NCBI GenBank assembly: GCA_032164245.1
Contig: JAVMKO010000003.1
Location: 40,364,890-40,428,889, forward strand
Reading direction: 5' to 3'
Source of the DNA: Sternotherus odoratus
Lineage: Eukaryota; Chordata; Testudines; Kinosternidae
Length of the DNA: 64,000 nt
Part shown: positions 24,882 through 35,356 of the stretch, one piece after another
Layout: every line of letters begins with the position of its first letter
How positions within the stretch are numbered: the stretch's first letter is position 1
Translations under genes and position numbers: made by a program
Notes under the pieces: model-generated
The model's input: the letters and a program-made list of their open reading frames with translations, nothing else
Databases searched by the model: none
Told to the model about the DNA's origin: nothing

Positions 24882-25450
24882 TGTGACAGGATTAAGCAAC
24901 CCCGCACTAGTCCGGAAGGGTTTAAACCAGTAGCTCTGGCTCTGGAAGTCCTGCCCCCACCATACTGGGCATGCCTGAAGTGCTCAACCTGTATAAACGG
25001 AGCCTAGCTCAGTCTGAGCTGGCAGCCGAGGGAGGAGGATGTGCCTGGGAGGCTCCTGCAGTGGACCAGCCTCAGCCACTGGAGTTGCCGGGATCCGAAG
25101 CTTCCGCAAGCCTGCCTGAAGCTGAGCGACGGAAGCAGCCAGAGGAGGTGACTGACCCGACAGCTCGTGGAGGAGGCGACGTTGCCTGGGAGACCCCAAG
25201 GAGAGGCTGGTAGGAAGTGACCCAAGATGGGTGGAAGAGTGGTATCTCCCACCTGGGAAACCTCAGCGTGTTTCGGTGGGACCCCCCTGCTGAGTCAGTG
25301 GCAAGGTACTGAGCCACTGTTAGGGCCCTGGGTCAGGGTCCGGTGGAGGTGGGCAGGCTCGGGCTCCCATACCTAGGCTGCCACACCCCTAGGTGGGCAG
25401 CCCCCCTTAATAGACTCTGGCTGTTAAGCCATATTACCCTGTGACCAGGG
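24882..25450 (+). mobile_element. LTR-like GC-rich block, boundaries uncertain
   Basis: Begins TGTGACAGGATTAAGC and is much richer in GC than its flanks. It carries TATAAA at 24992-24997 in a typical promoter setting, and its end (CCCTGTGACCA) echoes the start. I could not find a matching target duplication, so the ends are provisional. The four overlapping open frames of 70-80 codons at 24971-25317 are composition effects. Confidence 0.4.
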
Positions 25451-25458
25451 GCACTCCA

Positions 25459-25967
25459 ATAGACTTCTATACTCACTGTATTTTCAATCATGCAGAAGTG
25501 ACAAAGAGTCCTGTGGCATCTTAAAGACTAACTAAAATATTGAAGCATAAGCTTTCGTGGGCATTTAATTGTTTTGATAAGAGAAGTTAGCAATGGCCAG
25601 AACCTATTAATTAAATTACAAGCAACTCAAACCCAATAATATAATTTGTATTTACAAAGATCACCCAGTCTCCTTAAAAGTAATCATGATTGAAAAGAAT
25701 CAGAGAAGTAGCCGTGTTAGTCTGGAATTGCAGAAGTGACAAAGAGTCTTGTAGCACCTTAAAGTCTAACTAAAGTATTGAAGCATAAGCTTTCGTGGGC
25801 TAATACCCACTTCGTCAGATGCATTCACTGCATGCATCCGATGAAGTGGGTATTAGCCCATGAAAGCTTATGCTTCAATACTTTAGTTAGTCTTTAAGGT
25901 GCCACAAGACTCTGTCACTTCTGCATGATTGAAAAGGCAGTGAGTATAGATAGAAGTTCAGCCGGGG
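25459..25967. mobile_element. Penelope-derived short elements in inverted arrangement
   Basis: Two direct copies of one motif (25459-25563 and 25701-25824) face a third, reverse-complement copy (25832-25967). The second and third copies form a near-perfect hairpin with arms of about 94 bp around a 7-base loop. The start of the second copy, GAAGTAGCCGTGTTAGTCTG, is the reverse complement of the Penelope-like tail at 27548-27575. The outer flanks of copies one and three also match each other inverted (CTTCTAT, then ACTCACTG), so the symmetry extends beyond the inner hairpin. Confidence 0.75.
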
Positions 25968-26984
25968 TACAATGCTTTAACAAATGAAGACAGGAATTGC
26001 TTTCCTGTAAATATTTATTAAGATGAATCTGTCAGAATGGATGTAAAATGATTAGTGAATTATTAACAAAATAATTCAACTGCAATGTATTTTATTCTAT
26101 TTATATGATATAATGTAAGCTCCAATTTCATCTTTATAAATAGACAGAAGAGGTTAGAGGAATGAAAGATCTGAAGGTCTAAATAAAAGCTCCAGAGAAG
26201 AATAGGAGATATATTCCAAATAGTAAGGGGAGCCCTTCATGGGGAGTCCACAGCTATTAAGGTCAAAGAAAGGAAGGTATATACCAAGAATGAGCTTCCA
26301 AAGGATTGAGGTTACTGTCTGATGGCTTACTATGGATGTACACTATGCAAAAAGTTATATTTGGAAAAGTCTCCACTGAGCCACCAGCAACTAGAATACA
26401 GTGGTCCCCTGGGTGATCTTCCATGGCACATGGATAAAATGTGCTATATAAAAGAAAATTATATTATGTGGTGCATGATTGTCAGCTGCTGTTGATTTCC
26501 TTAGCATCCTTGTACCTAAGATGAATCATAGATAAAATCAGCTTGCTATCCTATGCTCAGAACCTGCTTTCCTGTCAGAATCAGGCATTATTTCTGTGAA
26601 TCTTAGAGGAGGGATTGGTCTAATTTTATAGCTCTGTAATGTAAAGAGGGAGAACACAAATTCTAAGACCCAATACTGAAATCTTAAAATCCTATCTTAA
26701 GAAACATTTTTTAAAATTAATTGCATCCAAAAGGAGTAGGCAGAGAAGCAACAGGGAGAACAGTCTGTCAGTGCTCAGACTTATTAGCTATTTAGATAGA
26801 GTGGGGGTTCTCTAACTTTTAAATGTATTTATACACACAGAAAGAAAGAAAAGAAAAGAAAAGTACATTAGCACACCAATTCTAAGAGGGCTGTTAACTG
26901 CAGATGGTCCATTATCACTAGGAGAATAAAACACCTTTAGAAATGGAGATCTGTTAGTGAAATAAACTCAGGAAATGCAATTAA
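25968..26984. other. No gene seen; GAAA microsatellite at 26838-26862
   Basis: AT-rich sequence with one GAAA run. Confidence 0.5.
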
Positions 26985-27093
26985 TTACTGTAATGAGAGA
27001 ACCAATCTGAACTTCTGTTAAGCTCCTGGTTAATAGTGTCCAATTTGAAAATTAATTCCAGTTCCTCAGTTTCTTGTTGGAGTCTGTTTTGGA
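26985..27093 (-). mobile_element. Inverted C-terminal piece of a Penelope-like element
   Basis: On the minus strand it reads QNRLQQETEELELIFKLDTI, the part that should follow residues NFQNRLQ at the end of the plus-strand fragment next door. A 17-base segment (27077-27093) is the exact reverse complement of 27509-27525, so the element was broken there and its distal part inverted to the other side. Confidence 0.65.
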
Positions 27094-27580
27094 GACAGAC
27101 CAGTCCTCGCTTACAGACAGCCCCCCAACCTGAAACAAATACTCACCAGCAACCACACACCACACAACAAAAACACTAACCCAGGTACCTACCCTTGTAA
27201 CAAAGCCCGATGCCAACTCTGTCCGCATATCCATTCAACTTACACCATCATAGGACCTAATCACATCAGCCACACCATCAGAGGCTCATTCACCTGCACA
27301 TCGACCAATGTGATATATGCCATTATGTGCCAGCAATGCCTCTCTGCTATATACATTGGCCAAACCGGCCAGTCTCTATGCAAAAGAATAAATGGACATA
27401 AATCTGATATCAGGAATCATAACATTCAAAAACCAGTACGAGAACACTTCAGTCTTCCTGGCCATTCCATTAAAGATTTGATGGTTTCAGTTTTGAAACT
27501 GAAAAACTTCCAAAACAGACTCCAATGAGTATTCCTGGCTTTCTTCATAGATACAGACTAACACGGCTGCTATTTTTTTT
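27094..27580 (+). pseudogene. Penelope-like element fragment: zinc-binding linker and GIY-YIG endonuclease
   Basis: Penelope-like retroelements encode a reverse transcriptase followed by a GIY-YIG endonuclease. Only the C-terminal part is left. The frame reads RPVLAYRQPPNLKQ, a cysteine/histidine linker (CNKARCQLCPHIH), then the nuclease core. The core has VIYAIMCQQC in place of GIY, AIYIGQTGQSL (YIG), the conserved arginine in KRINGHKSDI, and PVREHFSLPGHS. The reverse transcriptase is absent. Translation stops right after NFQNRLQ at the inversion breakpoint, and the typical tail ACTAACACGGCTGCT follows. The true open frame extends upstream of the first methionine at 27310. Dead copy. Confidence 0.85.
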
Positions 27581-30240
27581 TAAGAGAGAGATGGTTTGTT
27601 GGAGTACCTCCCCTCAAATTCATGGTCATGCAGATCAGCTCTCTTTCCATTTGTGATCACAGCAGTTGCTTACATGGAAAAAGTAATAGAAGGAAAGTTT
27701 TAATGTTATTAGCTGTATTTAATGCAGATTAGCTACTCAAAATGAAAGCAGTGAGTAGCATGTAACCAACCACCCCTCTCAACCACCAGCAAGTGCTCTG
27801 CAGACCAGTTTTTGCACACATAAGATAACTATGCAAGGAATTCAAACAAGAGAAAAGAATTCTGACAAGTAGAGCTGACTCCTTAGGTGGAATATTCTGG
27901 AAAATAAAGGTCACTTTATAGTACTCAGGGGCTCAACTGCAGTCTGGCTGGTGCACGTTCACTGCAGAACTGGCTGTGCACTCTTGCAGAGCACCAAGAC
28001 ATATGGCTTGCAATCAGGTTCTGTTGCTTTTGTATGCTGCCCAAAGCTGCCTCAGAAGCAGACCTGGGGATGCTTCACAGGTAAAGTAACAAGCTAGCAT
28101 CAGCCAAATAGCATCACTGCAACAGGTGTACTTTTAGTTCTTCCATCTTCCCCTAGACTTCCAATGTATACTGTTCCCAAAAAGGAGAGTGCAAGCCAAA
28201 AATTCAAAGTCTGAAAGAATTTGTTTTAACTCAAAATTTTAAAGCCAAAGGGGCAGAAGCTGCAGAATGCTGTCTATTGCCCATGATGTGAGATGGATGA
28301 GCAATAGAATAAGGTACAGGAAAGATAAACAAAGTTATCCAAAAGGAGAGCTTATCATAGGTTGCCTAATCTACAACTCTACCTAACCTGCAAAAGAAAA
28401 GGTACTTATTTTTTTACAGATGTCTCCTTAAGTTACCAAAATTCATAGCACTCAACAAAGTCAGTTACTATGTCAATTCAGAACCAGTTTTAGTTTACCT
28501 ACAGTGAACAAAACTTTCTTGTCACTTACATAATCACTTATCTTTAAAGAAACATGCCTCTGACATCAATCATCTGTCTTGATTATCATCCATCTTGATA
28601 ATTAGGTGGGACGCACCAATTACATTTGGGTTTAATTAACTTCTGCTTCAATTTGCCTACAGAGGAGTGCTTACAGGAAGAAGGGCACACTCTTACAGAA
28701 TGCATGATCTCTGTGAGAAGTTCTCCACTGTAGAGATTCATCAATGTAACTGAACTAATACACTTTGTTACTTTTTTTTTTGTTTATTTTCAGTGTTGAA
28801 TAAATTATTCATTTTTAATAACTTTGAGCTTTCAAAGTTAACTATGTCCCGGTGTCCCCCCAGGACATGGAAGAGAACCTTTTCAGTGAAGCATGGAGTT
28901 AGATCCTTAAACTTGCATAAAAAGAAACAGTTATTAATAATTCAGCTCTTTTGGTCTGCTTTCTCCAGACCAAAATTTTGGTAATTTTTTTTAAACACCA
29001 CCACCACCACCACATGACTTGATGTTAAATATATATTCTTAACTCCTTTCTCACATGTACGTTTTTCTAATCACCCCGGAAAATTCTACATTTTGCTAAA
29101 AAGACTTGGAATTAAATTTATGTAAGTATACCGGAAATGTAGTTTGTACAGGGATGGCCAAGTTCACACAAAAATACTCATGATCTAGAGACAATATAAT
29201 TTATCTGTGGATTTGGTTCAGTGTTAATGCTTTATCCTATGGAAATGACTATAACCGTTAGCTTCCAATATTGAGCATTATTTAATTAATGTGAAGCATG
29301 ATATGTGCTGCAAATCAGTGTTCAAGAGATCAGAATCATGGGTGGTACAGAAAAATAGCAAAGATCAACATAAAAAGAAAATAAATCAACCCAATGCAAC
29401 ACATCCCTGACACCGAAATTGCTACAGGAAAAGGACTGAAAGACTTTGATCCATGTTAGTAAAGAACTGCCATTTTGGTTTCTTCATAATCCTTTATCTC
29501 CTTCTACTACTTATGAAGAATATTGTCTAAACATTCATGATTTTTCTAAAGTACTTCTCATTGTTATAAAACAGTTTATCTCCTGAAATAAAATGACTTG
29601 TAATAAACTTGATGAAAGTGTTAACACTTAGCCACTGAGAAATCATTATGATACGACTGATAAGAAAAACAAACTATAATTCACATTTGAAAACATTATG
29701 TGTCTGTCTTAAACATGAAAAGTATGGAAATATACAGATAAGGATTATACTTTTACTATCTAAGCACAACAGGAGGAAGTTGGTTAATATGAAGGATGGC
29801 ACCTCACTGTGACTTGATAGTGGAGGCTTAATCTTTAACTAGATATGCTGGGGATTTTTGTGTGTAGTTAAGATGGATACTCAATCATTTCAAAAAGTAT
29901 TTTATTACTTTTCACAGGTAATCAGCATCAAACTAAACGATGCTCAGACATTAATACAAGGGGTATGTCTTTATTTTTAATTAAAATATTCAGTGCACTG
30001 GTAACTTTGACAGGCTGCCTTCCTTGTCTCTGCCTTCAGGAACAGTAACTATATTGTTAAATGGTATTTCACTTGTCCTTTAGAATATCTTCATGCAACA
30101 TCAATGTAAACTTGTTTTATTTAAATAATTCAAAGACTATTTCTACTTATGGCACAAATACAGATTTCTACTGAGTGAAGATCTTCTGCTTAAGATCTGG
30201 TACAATGTGAGTGTAAAAAAGGTGTTGAATTACCTCTGCA
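27581..30240. other. No gene seen
   Basis: About 2.6 kb of AT-rich sequence with a short CCA run near 29000. No recognised element. Confidence 0.5.
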
Positions 30241-30831
30241 GTAAGTGTTGCTCTTCAAAATGGGTAGTCCATACCCATGTTCCATAGCCAGTGAGCACAC
30301 ATCCAGTGTGCATGTGTTGGAGAATTTTTCTAGTTAGCAGTGCATGTAGTGGTGATGTATGACCTTTGCTTTCTCATGTGTTCTGTGAGGATATAAAGGG
30401 CGAAGCCTCCCACTACCTTCAGTTCCTTCACCACTTCCACATCCAGTGTCTCTCTCACACATATCTAGCTGATGTAATCACCAGGAGAAAGGACACTTCC
30501 ATGAAGAATTAGGAAATAGACTTGTTCCTAGAGGATCAAACCGGGCTTCCATGAACATGGAGAGGATCACACTGGGGCAAGGTCCTTAACTGGATGAAAG
30601 AGTCTAGAGATGAATTCTGGAACCTCTTTACATTGGATGCAAAAAGACAGAAGAGTGATCAGTCAGTGAATGTGTGGCCAGTATGGCTGCTAGGTGCTTC
30701 CATGAGAAGCTTTAGGAAAGTATCATGCCTACTTCTATTCCCACCTTGGAATATCCTGGATGCTTGCCCAACCCAGGGATATGTGGCACCTGCTGGCCCC
30801 ATTGGAGAATTTCATTCATTTTGAGAGGTAA
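30241..30831. repeat. Unclassified moderately GC-rich block left of the CR1
   Basis: More even in composition than its flanks, with GATATAAAGGGCGAAGCC near 30391 that could be a TATA region. It may be the left part of an older element into which the CR1 inserted, with 36906-38060 as the right part. I cannot classify it. Confidence 0.25.
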
Positions 30832-31233
30832 GTGGCTTTTGTCAGTTCCTTCTTGCTATTTATCAGTATCTTCTGCACCACCTTCAAAAATGATGTATTC
30901 AAGTCACTGGAGCCTTATGAACTACATCCTAGAACATTCAAGAAGCTAACTGGGAAGATATCTGAGCAATTAGCAACTATCTTTGAAAAGGCATTGAAGA
31001 TGGGAAAGATTCCAGAGAACTGGAAAAGGGCAAATATAGTGCCAATACATACAAAGGGAAAAAAGGACAACTCAAGAAATTACAGACTAATCTTAACTTC
31101 AGCACCCAGAAAGAAAATGGAACAAATTATTAAGAAGTCTATTTGCAAACAATTAGAGGATAAGGTGATAACTGACAATAAGCATTGATTTGTCAAGAAC
31201 AAATCATGTTAAATCAACCTATTATCTTTCTTT
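30832..31233 (+). mobile_element. CR1 LINE, left half, interrupted by Harbinger
   Basis: Encodes degenerate CR1 reverse transcriptase: LEPYELHPRTFKKL, ISEQLATIFEKALKMGKIPE, NWKRANIVPIHTKGKK and RKKMEQIIKKSICKQLEDKV. It stops abruptly at the transposon insertion and continues at 35719. Confidence 0.85.
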
Positions 31234-31648
31234 GGCCCTGTCTTCACTACCACTTTAATTCGATTTTAACGACGTTAGGTCGAATTAAACGTGTACCTGT
31301 CTTCACATACATGCCCTTAACGTCGATTTAAAGGGCCCTCAAGATCGAATTTGTAGCCTGACGAGAGAAATAAGGCTAATCTCGACATTCCAAGCTCAAC
31401 TGTGGGCTAGTGAAGACGGAACCCGACATTAATAGCCTCCCTAGGCTGTCCCACAATGCTCCATTCTGACCGCTCTGGACTGCCTCACTGCTCCACTGTG
31501 ACCGCTCTGCACTGCACTCTGAACTCACTGCTCTGGCCAGGTAGATAAGACCCGGGAACATTTGAATACCATTTCCTGTTTGGTCAGCGTGGCCAGCTCA
31601 CCTGAACAGCTCAGTCGCCATTCAGAGCAATCAGCAGCACTAGCCGCC

Positions 31649-32192
31649 ATGCAGAGCTCAGCATCACAAGACTCCATGCAGAGCTCATCTGCCCTGGAGA
31701 CCAGCCAGAGGAGAAGAGCTCCAGCATGGTCCACTCATGAGGTGCTGTATCTCATCGCTATCTGGGGAGAGGAATCTGTGATGTTGGAACTACGCAACAA
31801 CAAACGGAATGCCAACACCTATGGAAGAGTCTCCAAGGCCATGCTAGAAAGGGGCCACAACAGAGACACCACACAGTGCCGCGTGAAAATTAAGGAGCTG
31901 AGGCAATCATTCCAGAAAGCCAAAGAGGCAAACGGATGATCGGGGGGCGCACCACGGACATGCAGGTTCTACAATGAACTAAATCAGATAATGGGGGACG
32001 CCCCCACCACCATCGCGCCGGTCTGCGTGGACTCCGCAGATGGGATAATCGTCAGGGAGGCGACTGATTCCGAGGAGGACGACCATGAAAATCTCACGGA
32101 GCAGCAGGAGCCCAGCGGAGAACCCGTGTTCCCAGAGAGCCAGGAGCTGTTTATCACCCTGGAGCCAGCACCCTCCCAAGTCTCCCAGGGGG
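31649..32192 (+). pseudogene. Harbinger Myb/SANT-like (trihelix) DNA-binding protein, exon 1
   Basis: In Harbinger transposons this second protein binds the element DNA and helps bring the transposase to the nucleus and to the ends. I chose the ATG at 31649 because it sits in GCCGCCATG, a strong Kozak context. The domain follows: RRRAPAWSTHEVLYLIAIWG, then TYGRVSKAMLERGHNRDT, then QCRVKIKELRQSFQKAKEAN. One in-frame TGA at 31937-31939 interrupts it, probably a decayed CGA codon. After it the same frame continues SGGAPRTCRFYNELNQIMGD and an acidic stretch to a splice donor GTAAGT at 32193. With that single stop, the copy looks inactivated recently. Confidence 0.85.
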
Positions 32193-32303
32193 GTAAGTGT
32201 TTCTTTTTTAAGGGATTACATGACGCGTGATTTTGTAAAGGAAGCATTTATTAATGAGTAACTTGCCCTAAGGTCTTAGCGTGCTTTCATTGCTGGTCAA
32301 TTT

Positions 32304-32720
32304 CTACTCAAAGAGTTTGTCAATATACTCCGGGATTGACCATAAGTCCTCCGCGGACATTTCAAGGAAGCTATCCAGGAGGTAGCGATGAATCCAGCGC
32401 AGCAGATTTCTGGGGAGAGCCGCCTTATGTGGTCCCCCGTGATAGGACACCATCCCACGCCACGAAAGTAGTAAGTTGTCTGGTATCATTGAGCAGGCTA
32501 GCATTGCGGCGTATGGACCAGGACTTTGCATGGAGTCAAGGAGCATGCACTCCCTATCTCTCTGAGAAATTCTCAGCAAAGTGATGTCATTCAGGGTTGC
32601 CTGTTTGAAATATGGACTGCAATTAGTAGGGAGATAAAGATTTCCAGCTGCAAAGTACTCTTTTCTGCTGAGGACCGACCAACTGCACACACCCCCCACG
32701 AACGCTGACCGCCCCCGCAC
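32304..32720 (-). CDS. Harbinger ORF3: unrecognised conserved frame inside the Myb intron
   Basis: The minus-strand frame lies wholly inside the Myb intron (32193-33230), on the transposase strand. It reads YFKQATLNDITLLRISQRDR, then SPGPYAAMLACSMIPDNLLL, then SWRGMVSYHGG, ALPRNLLRWIHRYLLDSF and YIDKLFE before a TAG at 32306-32304. A minus-strand AATAAA (32252-32247) lies about 52 bases past the stop. A splice-acceptor-like CTAATTGCAG ends at 32617, so the true start may lie in an upstream exon, with 32616-32304 as the last exon. A homologous frame sits at the same place in element H3 (58343-58697), and part of it in H2 (46258-46400). I do not recognise a domain. The predicted character is helical, without signal peptide or membrane segment. 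Confidence 0.6.
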   Translation of the reverse strand: MRGRSAFVGGVCSWSVLSRKEYFAAGNLYLPTNCSPYFKQATLNDITLLRISQRDRECMLLDSMQSPGPYAAMLACSMIPDNLLLSWRGMVSYHGGPHKAALPRNLLRWIHRYLLDSFLEMSAEDLWSIPEYIDKLFE

Positions 32721-33230
32721 GCGGTTACTTCCGCTTCAGATCCAACGCGCACCCAACACCCCCCCCCCGCCCCACCCCGTAGCGGTAGCTAGCAGGGAAG
32801 CTGAACAGTCCGCAAGCGGTCTGAAGAGCCCCAAAAAGACCTTAGCCCTTAGCGAGAGATTTTTTGGCATTTGCTTTGCAGTTTGCGGGTCAGTGGGCAC
32901 CACGCGGTGGGGGGAAGAGGGTGGGGCTACTCTACAATATGCAAGTGCCACTTTTAACTTACCATGTCCGGCTGCACGGTGATTTCAGAAGCTGTGTTGG
33001 GCTGAGGCACGCATATGTGTGTGAGATGCTCTGACTTTTCTGTGAGCTATTCAGTCACTTTTAGGTGTAGAACATGACCTTGTACAGAAATCATATCAGG
33101 CCTCTGAATACTGAGGTTGCAAACGGCATAGTACTCCCATTGTGTACCGTCCGAGACTGCATCTGCCTCCGAATCTTGAATGTATCTGTCTCATAACTTT
33201 CAAACTTTCTTTTCCCACACTCGCCCACAG

Positions 33231-33890
33231 ATGAACAATTATCTCAGAATCCCCCGTCCTGCTCCTCCTCCCGCCGTGCATCGCAGATAAGAAAGCGTAA
33301 AAAGAAAACGCGAACACGCGATGATATGTTCACTGAACTCCTGGAGAACTCGCGCACTGAGGCAGCCCGCCAGATGGATTGGAGGGAAAGAATGATACAG
33401 GCAAGGGATCGAGAGATACAGGCAAGGAATCGAGAGAGGCAGGAATCGAGAGCCGCTGCAGAAAAGAGGGAAGAGCGCGAAGAAAGACACATGGATGCTT
33501 TGCTCCGCATAATGGAGGACCAGAGCGACATGCTGCGATCTCTGGTGGAGCTGCAGCATGCCCAAAGACCACCTCTGCAGCCCCTGTGTAACCACCTCCC
33601 CCCCTCCCCAACTCCCATAGCTTCCCCACCCAGATGCAGGGTGAGAACACGGGGGGGGGGGCAAGCTCCGTGGGCCGCTCCACTCGACCCCACAAGCCAG
33701 CAGAAGAAGCAGCAGCAGCAGCAGCAGCAGGCTGACGTTCTCAGAAAAGTTTTAAAAGCTGCTGTGTCTTGCCCACCCCTCCTCTCCCCCCTCCCCCCCC
33801 CCCACTCTGTCCGCTCCTCCCCCACTGCGACTGCCGGTCTCCCTCCAGGATACCAGGACAGTGATCCCCTGTATTTGTATTTCCCATGCA
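33231..33890 (+). pseudogene. Harbinger Myb-like protein, exon 2 (coiled-coil tail)
   Basis: An acceptor CGCCCACAG ends at 33230 and the codon phase (G|AT) matches the donor at 32192/32193. The frame then reads EQLSQNPPSCSSSRRASQ, a basic patch RKRKKKTRTR, and a charged helical stretch of about 80 residues (REIQARNRERQESRAAAEKR) with a leucine-containing end (MLRSLVELQHAQ). The basic patch may be a nuclear localisation signal. The C-terminus is uncertain, because G-runs near 33650 and a CAG run at 33712-33730 may have shifted the frame. The frame seen runs on past the AATAAA, which a real gene would not do. Confidence 0.75.
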
Positions 33891-33892
33891 CC

Positions 33893-33930
33893 AATAAAGG
33901 AACCATGATTTTTCAAACAGTGTTTTTATT
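33893..33930. promoter_or_regulatory. Opposed poly(A) signals of the two convergent Harbinger genes
   Basis: AATAAA on the plus strand (33893-33898) ends the Myb-like gene. AATAAA on the minus strand (33930-33925) follows the transposase stop. They lie within 40 bases, the same layout as in H3 (57385-57404). Confidence 0.7.
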
Positions 33931-34031
33931 TCCTCTGCAAGCATGGGGAGGGGGGAGGGAAAGCATGGGGAGGGGGGAGGGAAAGAGGATTCAAGGGCAG
34001 CAGGCTTAGAGCACAGCAAGGGAGCAGATTC

Positions 34032-35356
34032 TCAAACGCCATCTCGGGCACTCATAAAACTGTCTTTCAAGGCGTCCCTGAGGCGCAGGGCCTCACGGTG
34101 TGCTCTTCTACTTTCCCTGTTGTTTGGCTGCTCATAAGTAGCAGAAAGTAAATTTGCCTCTGCCTCCCAGCCCGCCATAAACGTTTCGCCCTTGCTCTCA
34201 CAGATATTGTGGAGCACAGAGCAAGCAGCAATAACAATGGGGATATTTCTCTCGCTGATATCTGAGCGAATCAGTAAGGAACGCCATCTCCCCTTCAGAC
34301 GGCCAAATGCACACTCTACGGCCATTCTGCACTTGCTCAGCCTGTAGTTAAACAGCTCCTGACCCCTGTCCAGGGCTCCTGTGTAGGGCTTCATAAGCCA
34401 GGGCAGTAGGGGGTAGGCTGGGTCCCCAATGATAACGATCGGCATTTCCACCCCCACCCCCCCCCCACGGAAATTTTCTGGTCGGGGAAGAAAGTGCCTT
34501 GCTGCAGCTGTCTAAAAACCCTAGAGTTCCTGAAAACACGAGCATCATGAAGCTTTCCCGGCCACCCCACGTACAGGTCGGTGAAACGTCCCCTGTGGTC
34601 AACCACTGCTTGCATGACCATTGAGTAATATCCCTTCCGGTTTCTGTACTCGGCGGCCTCGTGGTCCGGTGCCAGGTTAGGGATATGAGTCTCATCTATA
34701 GCCCCACCACAGTTAGGGAATCCCATGGCAGCAAAGCCATCTATTGTGGCTTGCAGGTTTCCGAGGTTTATAACCCGGTGTAGCAGCCGCTCGACGATTG
34801 CCCTGCTTACTTGCATCACAGCAAAGCCCACTGTAGACCTACCCACCCCAAACTGATTCGCCACTGACCGGTAGCTGTCTGGCGTTGCAAGCTTCCAGAG
34901 GGCTATCGCCACTCGCTTCTCCACTGTAAGGGCCGTTCTCATTTTGGTATTCCTGCGCCGGAGGGCCGAGGACAGCAAGTCACAAAGTTCCATGAAGGTG
35001 CCCTTTCGCATGCGGAAGTTTCTGAGCCACTGGGAGTCATCCCAGACCTGCAGCACTATGCGGTCCCACCAGTCCGTGCTTGTTTCCCTGGCCCAGAATC
35101 GGCGTTCGATGGCATGAGCCTGCCCCATTGCCACCAAATTTGACAGATTGTCAGTCGCCCTACTTCCAAAAACAGCAGTGTCCCCCCCGCTGTGCACGTC
35201 CTTGTCCATCTCCTCCTCACTGTCGTCGGGTTCCAGAAAGCGCAGTTCTCCCCGGATCGCATTCCTCCTCTGCAGACGGTGCAGCATGAACTCCGCAACC
35301 GTGATCGAGGTCCTCACAACGGCCATTACTGCAGCCGTGGTGTCAGCGGGCTCCAT
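34032..35356 (-). pseudogene. Harbinger transposase (HARBI1-like DDE nuclease), one frameshift
   Basis: This enzyme family cuts and joins the ends of Harbinger elements. The ATG at 35356 opens a 321-codon frame, MEPADTTAAVMAVV..., with WWDRIVLQVWDDSQWLRNFR, a helix-turn-helix-like region FGVGRSTVGFAVMQVSRAIV, and the first catalytic aspartate in GGAIDETHIP. HDARVF carries the second aspartate. Near 34456-34466 a run of ten G breaks the frame. It resumes in a second frame with MPIVIIGDPAYPLLPWLMKP and the catalytic glutamate in VECAFGRLKGRW, ending at 34032. All three catalytic residues are kept, and total length (about 440 residues) fits the family. The break is in a homopolymer, so it may be real or a sequencing error. 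Confidence 0.9.

Noticed and set aside
24971..25317. Four overlapping frames of about 80 codons
   Set aside because: GC-rich LTR-like block; no motif and frames on both strands.
27310..27528. Stand-alone GIY-YIG homing endonuclease gene
   Set aside because: The linker, the tail and the neighbouring inverted piece show that it is the end of a Penelope-like retroelement.
33326..34009. Single-exon plus-strand gene of 227 codons
   Set aside because: It is exon 2 of the Harbinger Myb-like gene. Its upstream part joins exon 1 by splicing, and the end passes the poly(A) signal.
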